The notes under the pieces: generated by a model
Seen by the model: only the letters and a program-made list of their open reading frames with translations
The model's database searches: none
What the model was told of the DNA's origin: nothing
Translations under genes and position numbers: made by a program
Part shown: positions 34,763 through 44,236 of the stretch, in pieces
How the letters are laid out: every line of letters begins with the position of its first letter
Numbering within the stretch: the stretch's first letter is position 1
Origin: Microbispora bryophytorum
GTDB lineage: Bacteria; Actinomycetota; Actinomycetes; Streptosporangiales; Streptosporangiaceae
Direction: 5' to 3'
DNA: 64,000 nt
NCBI RefSeq assembly: GCF_006874465.1
Contig: NZ_VIRL01000008.1
Coordinates: 186,001-250,000, forward strand

Positions 34763-35518
34763 GTGCCCCACGAGTTCGAACTGCGCAAGGAAGTCGAGCT
34801 GGACGCGACCCCCGAGCAGGTATGGGAGGCGATCGCCACCGGCCCGGGGGTGGACTCCTGGTTCATGGGACGCACCGAGATCGAGCCCGCCGAGGGCGGC
34901 CGCGGCCGGTTCACCATGTTCGGCAACAGCGAGGGCACCACCGTGACCGGGTACGAGCCCGGCAAACGGTTCGCGTTCCGCGGCGACGGCAACCCCGACG
35001 GCACGTTCATGGCGATGGAGTACCTCATCGAGGGACGCGACCATGGCAGCACCGTCCTGCGCCTGGTCCAGCACGGCTTCCTCGGCGACGACTGGGAGAC
35101 CGAGTTCGAGGCGATGGGCGTCGGCTGGGACATGTACCTGCACAAGCTCGTGCAGTACCTCACGTACTTCCGCGGGCGCCCGGCCACGGTCGTGTCCGCC
35201 GTACGCCCCCAGGCGGCCGAGAGCGCGCCGGCCTGGGCGGCGATCAAGGCCGCGCTGGGCCTGCCGGACACGGTCCGGCTGGGCGACCCCGTACGGCTCG
35301 CCGTGGACGGGCTGCCGCCCGAGGAAGGGGTGGTCGACTACACCGGATTCCCGGCCTTCCTCGGCCTGCGGACCGCCGACGGGCTCTACCGGTTCATCCA
35401 CTCCGGTCCGAAGCGGGGGAACGTGGTGGTCCTCGGGCACCACGTCTTCGCCGAGGACGCCGACCAGGAGCACGTCGAGGCCGCCTGGCGGTCCTGGCTC
35501 TCCCGGCTGTTCCCCTGA
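34763..35518 (+). CDS. SRPBCC (AHSA1-like) domain protein
   Basis: A 251-residue protein with an Aha1/START-type fold: ELRKEVELDATPEQVWEAIA opens the domain, followed by WFMGRTEIEPAEGG and the hydrophobic-cavity strands. After about residue 145 a second, less regular SRPBCC-like part follows (VVDYTGFPAFLGLRTADGLY). Such proteins bind hydrophobic ligands; the ligand is unknown. The GTG start lies three bases after the ArsR-type stop, so the two are translationally linked and probably self-regulated. Confidence 0.87.
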   Translation: MPHEFELRKEVELDATPEQVWEAIATGPGVDSWFMGRTEIEPAEGGRGRFTMFGNSEGTTVTGYEPGKRFAFRGDGNPDGTFMAMEYLIEGRDHGSTVLRLVQHGFLGDDWETEFEAMGVGWDMYLHKLVQYLTYFRGRPATVVSAVRPQAAESAPAWAAIKAALGLPDTVRLGDPVRLAVDGLPPEEGVVDYTGFPAFLGLRTADGLYRFIHSGPKRGNVVVLGHHVFAEDADQEHVEAAWRSWLSRLFP

Positions 35519-35564
35519 CCCTCCAGAACGCACCTCCGGACTCCTGACCACGAAGGACACGACG

Positions 35565-36014
35565 ATGACGAACACCCCTGACCTCGAATACACGATCACC
35601 CGCGTCCTGGACGCCTCCCGCGAGGCCGTCTTCGCGGCGTGGACCGAGCCGGAGCGCTTCAGTGAGTGGTTCGGCCCGCACGGCTTCACCACTCCGGTCT
35701 CGCTGATCACCATGGACCTGCGGCCCGGCGGCGCGTGGAGCGCGTGCCTCGTGTCGCCGGAGGGCGCCAAGGCCCCCCTCGGGGGCGTCTACCGGGAGAT
35801 CTCGGCGCCCGAGCGCCTGGTGTTCACCACCGGCGACCCGGACAACCAGGAGGGCGCCGTGGCCTCGGTCGCGACCGTCACGCTCACCGACCTCGGGGAC
35901 CGTACGGAGATGAGCTTCACGCAGGAGGGCTACAACACCGACCCGGCGCACGCCGAGGCCGCGAAGGCGGGCTGGCTCCAGTTCTTCGACCGGCTCGCCG
36001 AGCATCTCGCCTGA
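35565..36014 (+). CDS. SRPBCC (AHSA1-like) domain protein, single domain
   Basis: A 149-residue AHSA1 protein: ITRVLDASREAVFAAWTEPE opens the fold, with WFGPHGFTTPVSLITMDLRP and the C-terminal helix AGWLQFFDRLAEHL, typical of the family. It lies 46 bp downstream of the larger SRPBCC gene and is probably in the same ArsR-controlled transcript. ATG 35565 has aaggac upstream. The ligand is unknown. Confidence 0.9.
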   Translation: MTNTPDLEYTITRVLDASREAVFAAWTEPERFSEWFGPHGFTTPVSLITMDLRPGGAWSACLVSPEGAKAPLGGVYREISAPERLVFTTGDPDNQEGAVASVATVTLTDLGDRTEMSFTQEGYNTDPAHAEAAKAGWLQFFDRLAEHLA

Positions 36015-36024
36015 AATCACTCCC

Positions 36025-36061
36025 GGCCGTACGCCACCCCCCGGGGACGTGGCGTACGGCC
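36025..36061. terminator. Bidirectional hairpin terminator
   Basis: GGCCGTACGCCAC and GTGGCGTACGGCC form perfect 13-bp arms around 11 bases, between the convergent SRPBCC and flavoprotein genes. Confidence 0.85.
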
Positions 36062-36102
36062 CCATGGCCGCAGCGGCGGCCGCGCCGAGAGGACCGCCGT
36101 GC

Positions 36103-37479
36103 TCAGCCCTGGCGGGGAACCACGTGGCCGAAGCGGAACAGGTTCGCCGGGTCGTAGACCTCGCGCAGCTTCGCCAGCCGCCGCAGTGTCTCCTCCGGCC
36201 AGGCCCGGGAGATCTGCTCGGGGGCCAGAGCGCCGCCCTGGAAGTTGATCAGCGCGCCGCCGGTCGACCAGGGCGCGAGGGCCTCGATCACGGCCCGCAC
36301 GGCCGCGGGGACGGCCGTGTCCATCAGCTCGGGCACCGGCGCGCCGATGGCGAGCAGCGTGAAGGCGGCCTCGCGCCCGCCCACGGCGTTGGGCTCCCGG
36401 GGCTGACGGGCGAGCGCGCCGCCGAGCTGACGGAGCTCGACCACGGCCAGCGGAATCTGCGCGGCCGGGCCGGCGACCGCGAGCAGCGCCTCCACGGTCT
36501 CCGCCGTCAGCTCGCGCAGCAGCGCGCCCCGCTCCGCGACCGGCATGGGCTGGGTCGGGTCCTGGTGGATGGAGTCGATCGCCGCGTACGGCAGGGGCTC
36601 GACGGCGTCGAGCACCGGCTCGGCCACGGCCCGCATAGGGGCCAGCAGCGCCTCGGCCTCCTGCCCGTCCCCCACGTGGGCGACTCGCAGGTGGACGACG
36701 AACCTGCCGCTGAGCTGCGGCGGCAGCTCGGGCAGCGGGGGCAGGCGCAGCAGCGCGACCGAGGTGGTGGTGGTCTCCGGCAGCGTGCCGGCCCAGCCGC
36801 GGTAGGCGTGCAGGACCCGCCCGGCGTCCTCGGCCGCGTAGAACAGGCCGCCGCCGTACAGGCCGGTGAGCGGCAGCAGGTCCAGGGTGATCGAGGTGAC
36901 GACGCCGAACCCGGCCTTGCCGCCGCGCAGCGCCCAGAACAGGTCGGGCTCGCGGACCGCGTCGGCGGTGCGCACCACGCCGTCCCCGGTGACGACGGTG
37001 AGCTCCCGCACGTGGTCGGCCGCGAACCCGAAGGTCCGGGCGATCGGCCCGATGCCGCCGCCGAGCGTGAAGCCGGCCACGCCCACGCCGGTCGCCGAGC
37101 CGCACAGCGGGGCCAGGCCGTACGGCACCGCGGCGGCGATGACCTCGCCCCACGTGCAGCCGGCCGCGATCGTGGCGGTGCGGGCGGAGGGGTCCACCAC
37201 GACCTCCCGCATCGCGCGGGTGCTGATCAGGACCGCGCCGTCGGCCGCCTGCACGGCGCCGTGGCCGGTCGACTGCACGGCCACGGGCAGCCCGTGCGCG
37301 GCGGCGAGCCGTACGGCCGCGGCGACGTCGCCGGCGTCCCGCGCCGCGACGATCACGGCTGGCCGGTGGCGCACGGCGAGGTTGAACCCGGCGGCCTCCT
37401 CCTCGAACCCGTCCTGTCCCGGAACCAGGACCCGGCCGGTGACCTGTCCCCGCAGCGCGTCTTGGATGGTGCTGTGCAT
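36103..37479 (-). CDS. FAD-linked oxidase, berberine-bridge-enzyme type
   Basis: A 458-residue flavoprotein with the PCMH FAD-binding domain and a C-terminal BBE segment (LREVYDPANLFRFGHVV). The His for covalent FAD attachment is in VQSTGHGA. The second covalent site, usually Cys in a CxxVGxxG motif, reads SATGVGVAGF, so only single linkage is expected. Relatives oxidise sugars and diverse secondary metabolites. No signal peptide is evident. ATG 37479 has gaagga upstream. It is divergent from the GNAT-SARP operon. Confidence 0.9.
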   Translation of the reverse strand: MHSTIQDALRGQVTGRVLVPGQDGFEEEAAGFNLAVRHRPAVIVAARDAGDVAAAVRLAAAHGLPVAVQSTGHGAVQAADGAVLISTRAMREVVVDPSARTATIAAGCTWGEVIAAAVPYGLAPLCGSATGVGVAGFTLGGGIGPIARTFGFAADHVRELTVVTGDGVVRTADAVREPDLFWALRGGKAGFGVVTSITLDLLPLTGLYGGGLFYAAEDAGRVLHAYRGWAGTLPETTTTSVALLRLPPLPELPPQLSGRFVVHLRVAHVGDGQEAEALLAPMRAVAEPVLDAVEPLPYAAIDSIHQDPTQPMPVAERGALLRELTAETVEALLAVAGPAAQIPLAVVELRQLGGALARQPREPNAVGGREAAFTLLAIGAPVPELMDTAVPAAVRAVIEALAPWSTGGALINFQGGALAPEQISRAWPEETLRRLAKLREVYDPANLFRFGHVVPRQG

Positions 37480-37636
37480 GTCCGTCCTTCGGATGTCGTT
37501 TGCTGTGACGGTGACAGTTGTCGCAGCCGGGGCTTGGTGTTCTCTTGCGCCTGCCGGGCCGGGGTGCGGCGGACGTTCCCACGGGATCCTAGGGACGCGC
37601 TAGGAATGTCCAAGACGGCCCCCGCACGCTGGGGCG

Positions 37637-38227
37637 ATGTCGTCGCCGTCGAACAAGCGCCGGACGCGGTACGCCGCGTCGCCGGGAACGTCGCCCGGAA
37701 CGTCACCGGGTACGTCGCCCGGAACGTCGCCCGGAACGTCACCGGGAACACTGCTGCTGCGCGAGGTGCCGGCGCACACGGGCGCGCCGGGAGCCGGCAT
37801 CATCGGCCCGGCGCTGGAACGCGTCCTGCGCGAGGCGCCGGCCGCGCGGTGCCGCCTCTACGTGCTGACCGACCTCGGCCGGCCGGCCGCCGCCGCCCCG
37901 CTCGCCGCCGCGCTGCTGGAGACCGGGATGCCCCGGCACGTCCCGGAGTGGGCGCTGCTGCACGCGCTCGCCGTGGCCGCACCGCACCGCGGCGGCGGGC
38001 TGGACCGCCGCCTGCTCGACGACCTGCTGATGGAGTTGCGCGCGGACGGCGTCCGGGCCGTGTGGTTCCTCCCCGGCCCGGGGGACGACGACCTGCGCGC
38101 CCTACTGGAGAGCGCCGGTTTCAGGTCCGCGACGAACCACGGTCTCTCTCGCGAGAACGAGCAGACAGATGGGTATGATGAGCCCGAAATCTGGCGGTGG
38201 GCCCCCGGGCTCTTTCGGGAGTTGTGA
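37637..38227 (+). CDS. GNAT-fold acetyltransferase-like protein with SPGT repeats
   Basis: A 196-residue protein. Residues 15-38 are six exact SPGT units encoded by a 12-bp repeat. The remainder resembles a GNAT domain, with WALLHALAVAAPHRGGGLDR as the acetyl-CoA pyrophosphate loop (variant R-G-G-G-L) and WFLPGPGDDDLRALLESAGF as the C-terminal part. The substrate is unknown. The stop overlaps the start of the SARP gene (ATGA), so the two are translationally coupled. ATG 37637 has only a weak ribosome site. Confidence 0.8.
   Translation: MSSPSNKRRTRYAASPGTSPGTSPGTSPGTSPGTSPGTLLLREVPAHTGAPGAGIIGPALERVLREAPAARCRLYVLTDLGRPAAAAPLAAALLETGMPRHVPEWALLHALAVAAPHRGGGLDRRLLDDLLMELRADGVRAVWFLPGPGDDDLRALLESAGFRSATNHGLSRENEQTDGYDEPEIWRWAPGLFREL
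37679..37750. repeat. 12-bp in-frame tandem repeat (SPGT) in the GNAT gene
   Basis: Six copies of TCGCCCGGAACG with minor third-base changes encode SPGT each time. The protein repeat is exact while the DNA differs mainly at silent positions. Confidence 0.93.
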
Positions 38228-41200
38228 TGCGCACGAGCATCGACGGAGCGCGATCACCGGTGCCGCGCCCGGGTCTGGACGGCCACCAGGGCCCCGCTCT
38301 GGACTTCCGCCTCCTCGGCACGCTAGAGGTCGCCGACGGCACGGGGACGATCCTCGATCTCGGGCCCCGCAAGCAGCGGGCCGTGCTCGCGCTGCTGTTA
38401 CTGAACGCGCCCCATGTCGTGCCCCTCGACCAGCTCATCGACCGGCTGTGGCGGGACGAGCCGCCCTCCAGCGCCACGGGAACGCTCCAGGCGTACATCT
38501 CCCATCTGCGCAGGACGCTCGAACCCCTGCGCAGCCCGCGCTCCCCCGCCCGGGTCCTGCGTACGCGCGAGCCCGGCTACCTGCTGGACATCAAGCCTGA
38601 ACAGGTCGACGCCGAGCGGTTCGGCCGGGCGGCCGAGGCCGGGCACGCCGCGCTGGCCGCGGGCCGGGCCGAAGAGGCCGAGCGGATCCTCGGCCCGGCG
38701 CTGGCGCTGTGGCGGGGCGAGCCGCTGGCCGACCTGGCCGACGAGCCGTTCGCCCGGTCCACCGTCGCCCGCCTGGGCGAGACCCGCCTGCACGCGCTGA
38801 CCGTACGCGCCGAGGCGTGGCTCGCGCTCGGACGGGCGGCCGAGGTGGCGGTCGAGGTCGAGCGGCTGCTCGAACAGGACCCCTACCGCGAGGGTCTGTG
38901 GGCGCTGCTCATGCGGGCCCTCTACCGGGAGCGCAGGCAGGCCGAGGCGCTGTCCGCCTACCAGCGTTGCCGCGCGCTGCTCGGCGACGAACTGGGCCTC
39001 GACCCGAGTCCCGAACTGCGGCGGCTGGAGCAGGCCATCCTCGTCCAGGACGAGTCCCTGGCGGGGGTGTGGGCCCCCGCGGTCGCCGTGCCGCCGGAGC
39101 CCGCCCGATACGCGCGGGCTGGCACTGGCGCGGGCGTGCGGGGCGGCGCAGCGGGCGACCATACCGGGGACGGGAACGCCGGAGCCGAGAACACCCGGCA
39201 CAAGAACACCGGGCACGAGAACACCGGGCACAAGAACACCGGGCACAAGAACACCGGGCACAAGAACACCGAGCGCGAGAACACCGGGCACGCCGCCGTG
39301 CCGGGACTGGTGGGGCGGGAGCCGCACCTGCGCCGGATCGCCGAGCGGCTCGACGACCTGCGCCGGGGCGCGGGTGGCGTGTTCCTGGTGAGCGGGGAGT
39401 CCGGCATCGGCAAGACCCGCCTGGCGGAGGCCGCCGCGAGCATGGCGGCCGAGCGCGGGGCCGCGGTCGCCTGGAGCAGGTGCGTCGAGGGCAGCGGAGC
39501 CCCAGCGTTCTGGCCCTGGATCCAGGCGCTCAACGCCCTCGGCGCGGCCCACCCGCCGGGAGCGCAGACTCCGGGAACACAGACTCCGGGAACACAGACT
39601 CCGGAAACACAGACTCCGGAATCACAGGCTCCGGGAACGGCCCGGACTTCCGCGACGGACAGGGTTCCGGCGACCGGCCGGGTTGCGGGAGCCGGCGAGG
39701 CCCGCAAGACCGGGAAGGCCGGGCAGACGGCGGAGTCTGGGGAGACGGGCGGCGATCTCGCCAGGCTCGCCCACCGTCTCTCGGACGGCGACCGAGATGG
39801 CGACCGAGATGGCGACCGAACGGACACGGCCGACCCCGACACCGCCCGGTTCCTGCTGCACGACGGCGTGGCCCGGGCGCTCACGCGGCGGGCCTCCGCC
39901 GCCCCGGTGCTGGTCGTGGTGGAGGACCTCCACTGGGCCGACGCCGCCTCGCTGAAGCTGCTCACCTTCCTCGGCGCCGATTTGCACCGCGTCCCGCTCC
40001 TGGTCCTGGTCACCGTACGGCCCGAACCGGCGGTGGACCGGCAGGCGCTGACCGAGGCGCTCGGCGAGCTGACGCGCCAGCGCGGCACCGAACGGATGAC
40101 CGTCGCCCCGCTCACCCACGAGCAGATCGCCGACTACCTGCGCGAGGCCGGATGGGCCGGCCCCGGGTCGGCGCTCGCCTCCGCGCTGCACGACAGGACC
40201 GGCGGCAACCCGTTCTTCCTGGGTGAACTGCTGCGCCTGCTGACCAGCACCCATCCCGACGGCCGGGTGGGCGCGGCGGACGTGCTCGCCCTGACGGTGC
40301 CCGACGGCGTGCGCGACGTGATCAACCAGCGGGTGTCGCGGCTGCCGGAGGACTCCCAGACCCTGCTGCGGGCGGCCGCCGTGATCGGCAGGGACGTGGA
40401 CGCCGACGTGCTGGAGACCGCGACCGGGGTCGGCGGCGCCCGGGTGATGATGCTGCTCGAACCGGCCGTCGCGACCGGGCTGCTGGTCGAGGTGGACGGC
40501 GGCTGGGACTACCGCTTCTCCCACGCGCTGGTGCAGGAGGCGCTGTACTCCGGGCTCAGCCGCCGGCAGCGGGCCCAGCTCCACGGCCGGGTGGGCGAGG
40601 CCATCGAGACCCTGCGGTGGGGTGAGGCCGCGTCGCGGCTGCCCGCGCTGGCCCACCACTTCGGGCTGGCCGCCCGGGTCGGCCACGCGGACAAGGCCGT
40701 CTCGTACGCCGTGGAGGCGGCCGGGCAGGCGACGGCCCGGCTCGCCTACGACGAGGCCGTCCTCTACTGGGAGCAGGCCCTCGACGCCTGCGCCGCCGGG
40801 CCCGGGGCCACCCGCTGCGCCCTGCTGATCGGCCTGGGCAAGGCCCGGCGGGTGACCGGCGACGTGGAGGGGGCGCGCGGCGCGCTGGACGAGGCCGTGA
40901 CGCTCGCGACCGGCATCGGCGACGACGCCGCCGTCATCGAGGCGGCCACCGTCTTCGGCGGCGTCACCCTGTGGAACTGGCGCTCGTACGGCGTGGTCGA
41001 CCAGCGCATGGTGACCGTGCTGGAGGACCAGCTCTCCCGGCTTGGCCCGGACGCCGTGCGCACCCGCGCGGAGCTGCTCGGCACGCTCGGCGTCGAGCTG
41101 TACTACGGCGACCGGCGCGAGGAGGGCCGCCGCCACGCGCTGGAGGCCGTGGAACTGGCCCGGCGCACCGGCGACCCCCCGCTGCTGGCCCGTACGCTGA

Positions 41201-42078
41201 ACAACTTCGTCATCGCGGCCTGGACGCCCGAGCACGAGGAGGAGCGTTACCGCGCGGCCGAGGAGATGCTGGGCCTGCCCGGTCTGCCCAGGGTCACCGA
41301 GATCGTCGCCCGCCTGCACCGCATGCCCAAGTTCCTGAAGGCGGGCATGCTCGCCGACTACGACGCGGAGCTGGCCCGCTGCCTGCGGCTCACCGCGGAG
41401 GTGCGGATGCCGGAGATCGAGACGCAGGTCGCGTACGCCGCGGCCGGTCGGGCGATGCTGGCCGGCGACTGGGAGGAGATGGACCGGCAGGCGGTCATCG
41501 GCACCGGCAGCTACCGCCGCACCAGTCTGTGGGGGACGGACATCCTCAAGCTGATCTACGCGTTCTTCGCCGACTGGTGCCGGGGACGGCCCAGCCCACT
41601 GCTGACGGAGCTGGTCGAGGCCGCTGCCGACGATTCCAACATGATCGCGCGGCCCACGGCCGTCCTCGCCGCGCTGGGGACGGGCGACCACGAGCTGGCC
41701 CATCGCCTGATCGACCGCTGGGGCGCGGTGCGGCCACGCGACTGGACGTGGCAGTTCGTCGCCTGGCAGTGGGCCCTGGTCGCCGCGGAGCTCGGCCGGC
41801 CCGACCCGCACGACCTGCTCGACGAGCTGCGGCCGATCGCCGGCGAGCTCATGACCATGGGCACGGGCTGCCTGTCGTGGGGAACGCTTCACGACGTGGT
41901 CGCCCGGCTCCTGCGCCGGGCCGGCGACGTTCCGGCCGCCCTGGCGCACGCGGAGGCCGGGCGCGATGCCCACCGGCGGCTCGGCCTGCCTCATCTCGTG
42001 AGCGGCAGCGAGGCGCTCCTGCGCGAGATCCGTGCCGCCGCGAGGGACGCCGGCCGCATCGGCGAAGCGCCGGCCTGA
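38227..42078 (+). CDS. SARP-type regulator: winged helix, BTAD, STAND ATPase and TPRs
   Basis: A 1283-residue large SARP. Residues of about 20-110 form an OmpR-like DNA-binding domain (FRLLGTLEVADG, LQAYISHLRRTLEP), and the BTAD domain follows to about 275. A repeat-filled linker (residues 321-355, KNTGH units) leads to the ATPase with Walker A SGESGIGKT (389-397) and Walker B LVVVEDLHWAD. Two further repeat inserts (QTPGT near 447-471, DGDR near 520) interrupt the ATPase region. The C-terminal 600 residues are TPR-like. Large SARPs usually activate secondary metabolism; no target cluster is adjacent. The start overlaps the GNAT stop. Confidence 0.92.
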   Translation: MRTSIDGARSPVPRPGLDGHQGPALDFRLLGTLEVADGTGTILDLGPRKQRAVLALLLLNAPHVVPLDQLIDRLWRDEPPSSATGTLQAYISHLRRTLEPLRSPRSPARVLRTREPGYLLDIKPEQVDAERFGRAAEAGHAALAAGRAEEAERILGPALALWRGEPLADLADEPFARSTVARLGETRLHALTVRAEAWLALGRAAEVAVEVERLLEQDPYREGLWALLMRALYRERRQAEALSAYQRCRALLGDELGLDPSPELRRLEQAILVQDESLAGVWAPAVAVPPEPARYARAGTGAGVRGGAAGDHTGDGNAGAENTRHKNTGHENTGHKNTGHKNTGHKNTERENTGHAAVPGLVGREPHLRRIAERLDDLRRGAGGVFLVSGESGIGKTRLAEAAASMAAERGAAVAWSRCVEGSGAPAFWPWIQALNALGAAHPPGAQTPGTQTPGTQTPETQTPESQAPGTARTSATDRVPATGRVAGAGEARKTGKAGQTAESGETGGDLARLAHRLSDGDRDGDRDGDRTDTADPDTARFLLHDGVARALTRRASAAPVLVVVEDLHWADAASLKLLTFLGADLHRVPLLVLVTVRPEPAVDRQALTEALGELTRQRGTERMTVAPLTHEQIADYLREAGWAGPGSALASALHDRTGGNPFFLGELLRLLTSTHPDGRVGAADVLALTVPDGVRDVINQRVSRLPEDSQTLLRAAAVIGRDVDADVLETATGVGGARVMMLLEPAVATGLLVEVDGGWDYRFSHALVQEALYSGLSRRQRAQLHGRVGEAIETLRWGEAASRLPALAHHFGLAARVGHADKAVSYAVEAAGQATARLAYDEAVLYWEQALDACAAGPGATRCALLIGLGKARRVTGDVEGARGALDEAVTLATGIGDDAAVIEAATVFGGVTLWNWRSYGVVDQRMVTVLEDQLSRLGPDAVRTRAELLGTLGVELYYGDRREEGRRHALEAVELARRTGDPPLLARTLNNFVIAAWTPEHEEERYRAAEEMLGLPGLPRVTEIVARLHRMPKFLKAGMLADYDAELARCLRLTAEVRMPEIETQVAYAAAGRAMLAGDWEEMDRQAVIGTGSYRRTSLWGTDILKLIYAFFADWCRGRPSPLLTELVEAAADDSNMIARPTAVLAALGTGDHELAHRLIDRWGAVRPRDWTWQFVAWQWALVAAELGRPDPHDLLDELRPIAGELMTMGTGCLSWGTLHDVVARLLRRAGDVPAALAHAEAGRDAHRRLGLPHLVSGSEALLREIRAAARDAGRIGEAPA
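39187..39291. repeat. 15-bp in-frame tandem repeat (KNTGH) in the SARP gene
   Basis: Seven copies of AAGAACACCGGGCAC or close variants encode KNTGH/ENTGH between the BTAD and ATPase domains. Confidence 0.94.
39564..39638. repeat. 15-bp in-frame tandem repeat (QTPGT) in the SARP gene
   Basis: Five copies of CAGACTCCGGGAACA or close variants encode QTPGT/QTPET inside the ATPase region. A third short array, three copies of a 12-bp unit encoding DGDR, lies at 39784-39819. Confidence 0.92.
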
Positions 42079-42191
42079 CGCCGGGGCGCGTTCCGAGCTC
42101 TGGACGCGGGACAGTGCGGGGCGTTCGCAACTGCGCCGGTCCTGCTCTTGTCGAGATGCTGCGGCGGATTTTCCGCGGCATCGTGGGTGCC

Positions 42192-43343
42192 ATGAGCCAG
42201 CGACAGGCCGCCCCCGGACACGAGCACGAGCACGGCCACGGGCACGGCCACGGGCATGGGCATGGCCACGGGCACGGACACGGCCACGAGCACGGGCGCG
42301 GGCGCGGGCGCGGGCGCGGCGTGACGACCCTCCGCGCACGGGTGGCGCATCTGCTGCGCCCGCACTCGCACGAACCCGCCGACAAGGTCGACCCGGCGAT
42401 GGAGTCGTCCGCATGGGGGATGCGCGCGATGTGGGTGTCGCTGGCCGGTCTCGGCGCGACCACGCTGGTCCAGGCGGCGGTGGTGGCCCTGTCGGGATCG
42501 GTGGCGCTGTTGGGCGACACCCTGCACAACGCGGCCGACGCGCTGACCGCCGTACCGCTCGGGATCGCGTTCCTGCTGGGCCGCCGCCCGCCCACCCGTC
42601 GCTACACCTACGGCTACGGACGGGCCGAGGACCTGGCGGGCGTGGTCATCGTCGCGGCGATCGCCGCCTCCTCGATCGCCGCGACGTACGCGGCGATCGG
42701 GCGGCTCCTGGAGCCCCGGGAGGTCTCCCACCTGGGGGCAGTCGCGGCGGCGGCCATCGTGGGCTTCGCCGGGAACGAGCTGGTCGCCCGCCACCGCATC
42801 CGCGTCGGGCGCGAGATCGGCTCGGCGGCCCTCGTCGCCGACGGGCTGCACGCCCGCACCGACGGCTTCACCTCACTGGCCGTGCTGGCCGGAGCCGGAG
42901 GGTCGGCCCTGGGCTGGACCTGGGCCGATCCCGCCGTCGGCCTGCTCATCACGGTCGCGATCCTGATGGTGCTGCGGCAGGCGGCGCGGGAGGTGTACCG
43001 GCGGCTGATGGACGCCGTCGACCCCGCTCTCGTGGACCGCGCCGAGGCGACCCTGCGGGGCACCCCCGGCGTGCTCGGCCTGGGTCAGGTGCGGCTGCGC
43101 TGGATCGGCCACCGGCTCAGGGCCGAGTGCGAGGTCGTCGTCGACCCGGCCGCCACGGTGGTGGAGGCCCATCGCGTCGCGGCCGAGGCCGAGCACAACC
43201 TGATCCACGCCATCCCCCGGCTGACGGCCGCCATCGTGCACGCCGATCCGCTTTCCCACGACGGCGTGGACCACCACGCCGTCCTCGACGGCCACCGGCA
43301 CGACCAACCCCCGGCCGACATCGTCCGGCATCGCGCCGGCTGA
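42192..43343 (+). CDS. CDF-family cation efflux transporter with His-rich N-terminus
   Basis: A 383-residue cation diffusion facilitator, probably exporting zinc or a related divalent metal by proton antiport. The first 45 residues are an alternating His/Gly tract (HEHGHGHGHGHG), then Arg/Gly. Six membrane segments follow. The transport-site motifs are LHNAADALTAVPLG in segment II and LHARTDGFTSL in segment V. The cytosolic C-terminal domain and a final His-rich tail (DHHAVLDGHRHDQ) complete it. ATG 42156 is an alternative start 12 codons upstream. Confidence 0.92.
   Translation: MSQRQAAPGHEHEHGHGHGHGHGHGHGHGHGHEHGRGRGRGRGVTTLRARVAHLLRPHSHEPADKVDPAMESSAWGMRAMWVSLAGLGATTLVQAAVVALSGSVALLGDTLHNAADALTAVPLGIAFLLGRRPPTRRYTYGYGRAEDLAGVVIVAAIAASSIAATYAAIGRLLEPREVSHLGAVAAAAIVGFAGNELVARHRIRVGREIGSAALVADGLHARTDGFTSLAVLAGAGGSALGWTWADPAVGLLITVAILMVLRQAAREVYRRLMDAVDPALVDRAEATLRGTPGVLGLGQVRLRWIGHRLRAECEVVVDPAATVVEAHRVAAEAEHNLIHAIPRLTAAIVHADPLSHDGVDHHAVLDGHRHDQPPADIVRHRAG
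42219..42320. repeat. Short-period repeat encoding the His/Gly tract
   Basis: A run of GGGCAC/GGCCAC/GGGCAT units (period 6) encodes alternating Gly-His, then GGGCGC units encode Gly-Arg. It forms the metal-binding N-terminus of the CDF transporter. Confidence 0.9.
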
Positions 43344-43391
43344 CCGGAGCACGAGACGCCCGGCGTCCGGAGGCCCTTTTCCTGACCGGGG

Positions 43392-44162
43392 TCAGAACCA
43401 GCCGCAGTGCCGGGCCATCGCGGCGAGGCCGTCGCGCAGCGCCTGCTCCACCCGGCCTGGGTGATCGCCGTACCCGACGCGGAAGCGGTTGTAGACGTCG
43501 TGGCTGGAGGTGAGGAAGCCACCCCTCTTGTCGGCCTCAAGGATCACGTCCATCGAGTGCGGTCCGGCGATGAAGGTCAGCTCCAGCTCGCTGAAGTGGC
43601 GGCGCCATTCCGGTCCGGCGTGATACTCGATCTCCTGGTAGAACGGCATGGTCGAGCCCCGAAGGGTGCCGCGCTCCAGGTCGGCCCGCTTGAAGTGGAA
43701 GCCCATGTGGACGAGCGCTCCGAGCAGGTGGTCCTGCGCGGGCAGCGGGTTGACGTGCAGCGGGTCGAGGTCGCCCTTGTCGAGCGCGCCCGCGAGCGCC
43801 AGCTCGGTGGCCACGCCGAGCCGCATGCCGGGCAGCGGGCGCCCGCCGACCGCGCTGACCGGCGTCTCCCACGGCACCGGGATCGCGAACGGCAGCGCGC
43901 GGGCCTCCCCCGCCCGCAGGTCGAACGGCCCGGACACCGGCGCCCGCAGGAAGCTGTAGGTCGCGTGGTGTTCCTGGTCGCCGTGCTCGACCTCCACGAC
44001 GGCGGTGAAGTCGACGGTGATCCCGTCCACCTTGTGGTCGGACGACCCGCCCCTGAAGCGGACCTCGCCGTGCAGGGTCTCCCCCGGGCTCACGTGCGGG
44101 TCGCGCAGCACCGTGTCGACCTCGACGCCGGCCCCGAGCGCGGCCATCAGCTTGCGGAACAC
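43392..44162 (-). CDS. spo0M: Sporulation-control protein Spo0M family
   Basis: A 256-residue member of the Spo0M family, an arrestin-like beta-sandwich protein. Typical segments are GAGVEVDTVLRDPHVSPGET, LHGEVRFRGGSSDHKVDGIT and FAIPVPWETPVSAVGGRPLP. In Bacillus, Spo0M affects entry into sporulation; actinomycete members are widespread but their role is not settled. GTG 44162 has gggag upstream. It is convergent with the CDF gene. An adjacent upstream gene on the same strand encodes an unrelated membrane protein. Confidence 0.9.
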   Translation of the reverse strand: MFRKLMAALGAGVEVDTVLRDPHVSPGETLHGEVRFRGGSSDHKVDGITVDFTAVVEVEHGDQEHHATYSFLRAPVSGPFDLRAGEARALPFAIPVPWETPVSAVGGRPLPGMRLGVATELALAGALDKGDLDPLHVNPLPAQDHLLGALVHMGFHFKRADLERGTLRGSTMPFYQEIEYHAGPEWRRHFSELELTFIAGPHSMDVILEADKRGGFLTSSHDVYNRFRVGYGDHPGRVEQALRDGLAAMARHCGWF

Positions 44163-44236
44163 CGGTCACTCCCTCGGTCGCGGATCGTTCACCGCTGCCA
44201 ACGACCCGTCCCCGCCGCCCGGTTCCCCGTACGCCG

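Noticed and set aside
43344-43391. Terminator between the CDF and spo0M genes
   Set aside because: GACGC-CCG-GCGTC is only a 5-bp stem; the following CTTTTC run is suggestive but too weak to list.
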